A stretch of DNA of 64,000 bases from Macrostomum hystrix (taxonomy: Eukaryota; Platyhelminthes; Macrostomidae), in assembly GCA_950097015.1 (NCBI GenBank), contig CATNEN010000035.1:753501-817500 (forward strand). The letters are read 5' to 3'. The notes beneath the pieces were generated by a model. That model saw nothing but the letters and a program-made list of their open reading frames with translations, did no database searches and was not told the origin of the DNA. Shown here piece by piece: positions 61,714 through 64,000 of this stretch. Position 1 is the first letter of the stretch. Each line of letters begins with the position of its first letter. Position numbers and translations under genes: made by a program.

Positions 61714-62383
61714 TAAGCTCCTAAATAATATTTTGGAAATCAAGCTATTTGTCTAAAAAGCCTATTTGTCTTGCTATTGCGCTCGTGCAAAAATTTTTAG
61801 AGGGAAGGGGGTACGTATCATTGACATAGAGAGTTATTATTAGCATTTGTCTAATATTGCAATAGAAAATATTCTTGGTAATTGTAAATGATATAATTAA
61901 AATATGAATATTGCCAAGTAACTAAATAGTGATTGTAGTAGGGATGCTTTTATCATTAAAACAAAGTAAAATTCGTACCTATGCTCTTCTTCAACTTATT
62001 CATCTTCAAAGTAATCTCTCGCATCTTCGAATACATCTTCATCATCTTGATGTACTTTCTGCTCTTTGAGAATTCCCAGATCAGTCTGACAGCTTCGATG
62101 CTTCAATGAGCTTCTGCTAGTCAACTGTTTTGCTGGCATCTCTTTCTAAATCACACGACCACCGCGGACATCAGTGCCGGTTTCCTCGATTCCTTCAGGT
62201 GGTGGGATCAGTCCTAACTGGCTATCTGGTAAGCTCACCTTTGGTTCACTTTCTCTCAATTCTAATTCAGAGTCCATTTTACGGTCAATTTGTGTTGGCT
62301 TTGTACTATCAGTCTCAGCAGTTCGTCGGTATAGACTGTCAGCGTTGCTGTGCTTGCTGCCCGAATGTCATACTAGAACTCGC
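61714..62383. other. Spacer and possible decayed end of the Gypsy element
   Basis: No intact ORF. Minus-strand sequence here may be eroded integrase-proximal or 3' Gypsy sequence, but no motif is readable. Confidence 0.3.
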
Positions 62384-64000
62384 TTAGCCGCTCAATACAA
62401 CAACCAAGGATTCCTTGTGCTTCAGTCTGGCATAGAAGCCATAGGATCGCCTTGTGATCAGTGCAGGGTAGAAACCACTTGCCAAGAGATAAAATCGGAA
62501 GTGCTTCATCCCATCAACCAATGCTAGCAATTCTTTTTTGGTGATTGGATATCTCTTTTCGGAGTCTTTCATAGCTCGGCTAAAGTACGCGATTGGCCTT
62601 TCAATGCCATCAGATTGTATCTGTCCAAGACAGGCGCCGATTCTATCTATTGTCGCTAGCATCAATGTCTAGGACCATTCGTACTTTTTCATTCTCAGAA
62701 AACTCTGGATAGGCAAGTACTTTAGTGGACATTAGCTTATTGCTTTAACAGTTCAAATGACTTAGTATGTACTTTAGTCCATTTTTCCTTGAAATTCAGC
62801 ACTCCCTTCTTAGTTAATTGAAATAACGGGTGTGCGGCATCAGCATAATTCTTAACAAATCAGCAATAGTAATTGCACAATCCAAGGAAGCTTCTTAATT
62901 CTTTAACATCCTTAGGCACTGGCTATGTTCTAATAGCTTCAATCTTCGCCGGGTCTGTTCTTATTCCATTGACTCCGACTACATGTCCTAAGTACTTTAA
63001 TTCTTGCTGAAATAAATTGCACTTTTTAGGTCTTAGTTTCAATCCAGCTGTTATTAATCTTTGGAATACTTCCTTTAGATGACTGAGATGTTCTTCAAAA
63101 GTCTTAGAGTAAGTCACTATGTTGTCAATGTAAGACATGGCAAACTTATGCTAAATGCCAGTTAAAACTAGATTCATCAATCTTTGAAATGTACCGGGGC
63201 GCATTAGATAGTCCCTGCGCCATGACTTGATATTCAAATTGGCCTCTTGTTAACGTGGAAAATTCTGTCATGTACTTATGTTCCTCATTTATGGGAACTT
63301 GCCAATAACCGGAATTAAGGTCAAGGCTGCTGAAGTACTTCTGAAGGCTAAAGGCTTCTGGTTAGGTGTGAGAATGTCTCCTGGATGTTCAGTAGAGGAT
63401 ATGGATAATAATTCACTCTTGAGTTTAGAACTAAAAAATCACTGACAATTCTGATAGTTCCATCCTTCTTAGGTACGATGACCAATGGTGTTGAATAGGT
63501 ACTATAGCTTGGTCTTATCAAATTCTTAGCAAGCATGTCATCTAATCATACATGCGCAACCTCCCAAATCTTAGCCGGCCGTGCGACTTAGTTTTTGCTC
63601 TCATTTGCGACTTAGTTTGTTTCATTGCTCTATTTACGACTTAGTTTGCTCTCATTTGCTCTCTTTTTCTCTCCCCTTTTTCCTTTTCTTCACGCCTTCC
63701 TTTTTTGTCCCTTGGTCCCCCCTTTGATTTTTTTGCGCTTGGTTGATTGGTTTTTGCGACTTACCTTGCTTGGCCCTCGTTTCACCCGGCCGGTTCGGCT
63801 GGGTCGGCCGGGTGTTGCGCATGTATGCATCTAATTGATCATCCACTTGCTTTTGCAAAAGCGGCGGAATCCGTCTGGTAGGAATCCGAACCGGTGTGGT
63901 GTCTTTCAATGAAATTTCGTGGGTCACCAAGTGGGTCAGACCCATTTCCTGACTGGTCTGAGAGAATGCTTCTCTGTGTTCTTTCACCAGCTCAATAACT
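62384..64000 (-). mobile_element. Ty3/Gypsy retrotransposon pol remnant, partial
   Basis: On the minus strand, reading right to left: a pre-RT segment (to 63838, with IPTRRIPPLL and VDDQLD); a MITE insertion; the start of reverse transcriptase (63536-63348, VIVPKKDGTIRIVSDF); the palm region (63138-62923), where the catalytic YxDD is YIDN; then RNase H (62665-62384, PIAYFSRAMKDSEKRYPITK). Frameshifts and stops separate these pieces, one catalytic aspartate is lost and no LTR is seen, so it is dead. It continues past the window edge. No restored sequence is given. Confidence 0.9.
63547..63827. mobile_element. hAT-type MITE, copy 2, nested in Gypsy RT
   Basis: 281 bp with the same terminal inverted repeats as 3690-3937 (CATACATGCGCAAC and GTTGCGCATGTATG) and a perfect 8 bp duplication, catctaat, at 63539-63546 and 63828-63835. 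It is longer than copy 1 by an internal duplication of the gacttagtttg segment. It splits the Gypsy reverse transcriptase. Confidence 0.93.

Overview
This window is nuclear DNA from an invertebrate animal. It has spliced genes with GT/AG introns, an alpha-tubulin gene whose first exon is only the ATG, a nuclear tRNA-Phe without CCA, tRNA-derived SINEs, Tc1/mariner, hAT and Ty3/Gypsy elements, and many minisatellites. Coding exons are GC-rich and sit in AT-rich non-coding DNA. A lophotrochozoan such as a free-living flatworm is plausible, but the sequence alone does not fix the species.

Layout. 1-4.9 kb is transposon-rich (a 1.5 kb terminal-inverted-repeat element and a hAT-type MITE). 5.0-6.2 kb (+) is a two-exon R3HDM4 homologue. 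7.8-9.4 kb (+) is a two-exon peptide-receptor-like GPCR. 10.1-25.3 kb (+) is a tandem array of four closely related orphan rhodopsin-like GPCR genes. Each of the four has one long exon plus a tiny last exon of 4-5 codons, and the second copy is frame-scrambled. 25.8 kb (-) is tRNA-Phe(GAA). 27.1-34.0 kb (-) is a six-exon ANKUB1 gene with a polyglutamine tract. 34.7-39.1 kb is a block of long minisatellites. 39.2-41.6 kb (-) is an M-Ras GTPase gene. 45.1-46.7 kb is an IS630/Tc1-like transposon. 47.3-48.4 kb (-) is a GT32-type glycosyltransferase. 52.1-52.5 kb holds a mariner remnant. 53.9-55.4 kb (+) is alpha-tubulin. 56.8-57.4 kb (-) is mitochondrial ribosomal protein S17. 57.8-59.0 kb is a hAT deletion derivative. 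61.6 kb has a broken Hsp70 N-terminus. 62.4-64 kb (-) is a decayed Ty3/Gypsy pol with a MITE inserted in it.

The single-copy genes (R3HDM4, ANKUB1, MRAS, GT32, MRPS17, alpha-tubulin) are unrelated neighbours and do not form an operon or pathway. The coherent unit is the receptor cluster. Its copies share near-identical blocks mixed with divergent ones, as expected from recent duplication plus gene conversion, while their extracellular N-termini differ.

About one eighth of the window is tandem repeat, in at least 14 arrays with unrelated units of 8 to about 67 bp, several of them inside introns. Some units carry regulatory-looking words: AP-1-like TGACTCA, the polyadenylation hexamer AATAAA, and the half-site GGGTCA. 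Two consensus RFX X-box motifs lie inside R3HDM4 exon 1. All exon models were built by hand from splice consensus, reading frame and remembered family sequence. No alignment or search was run.
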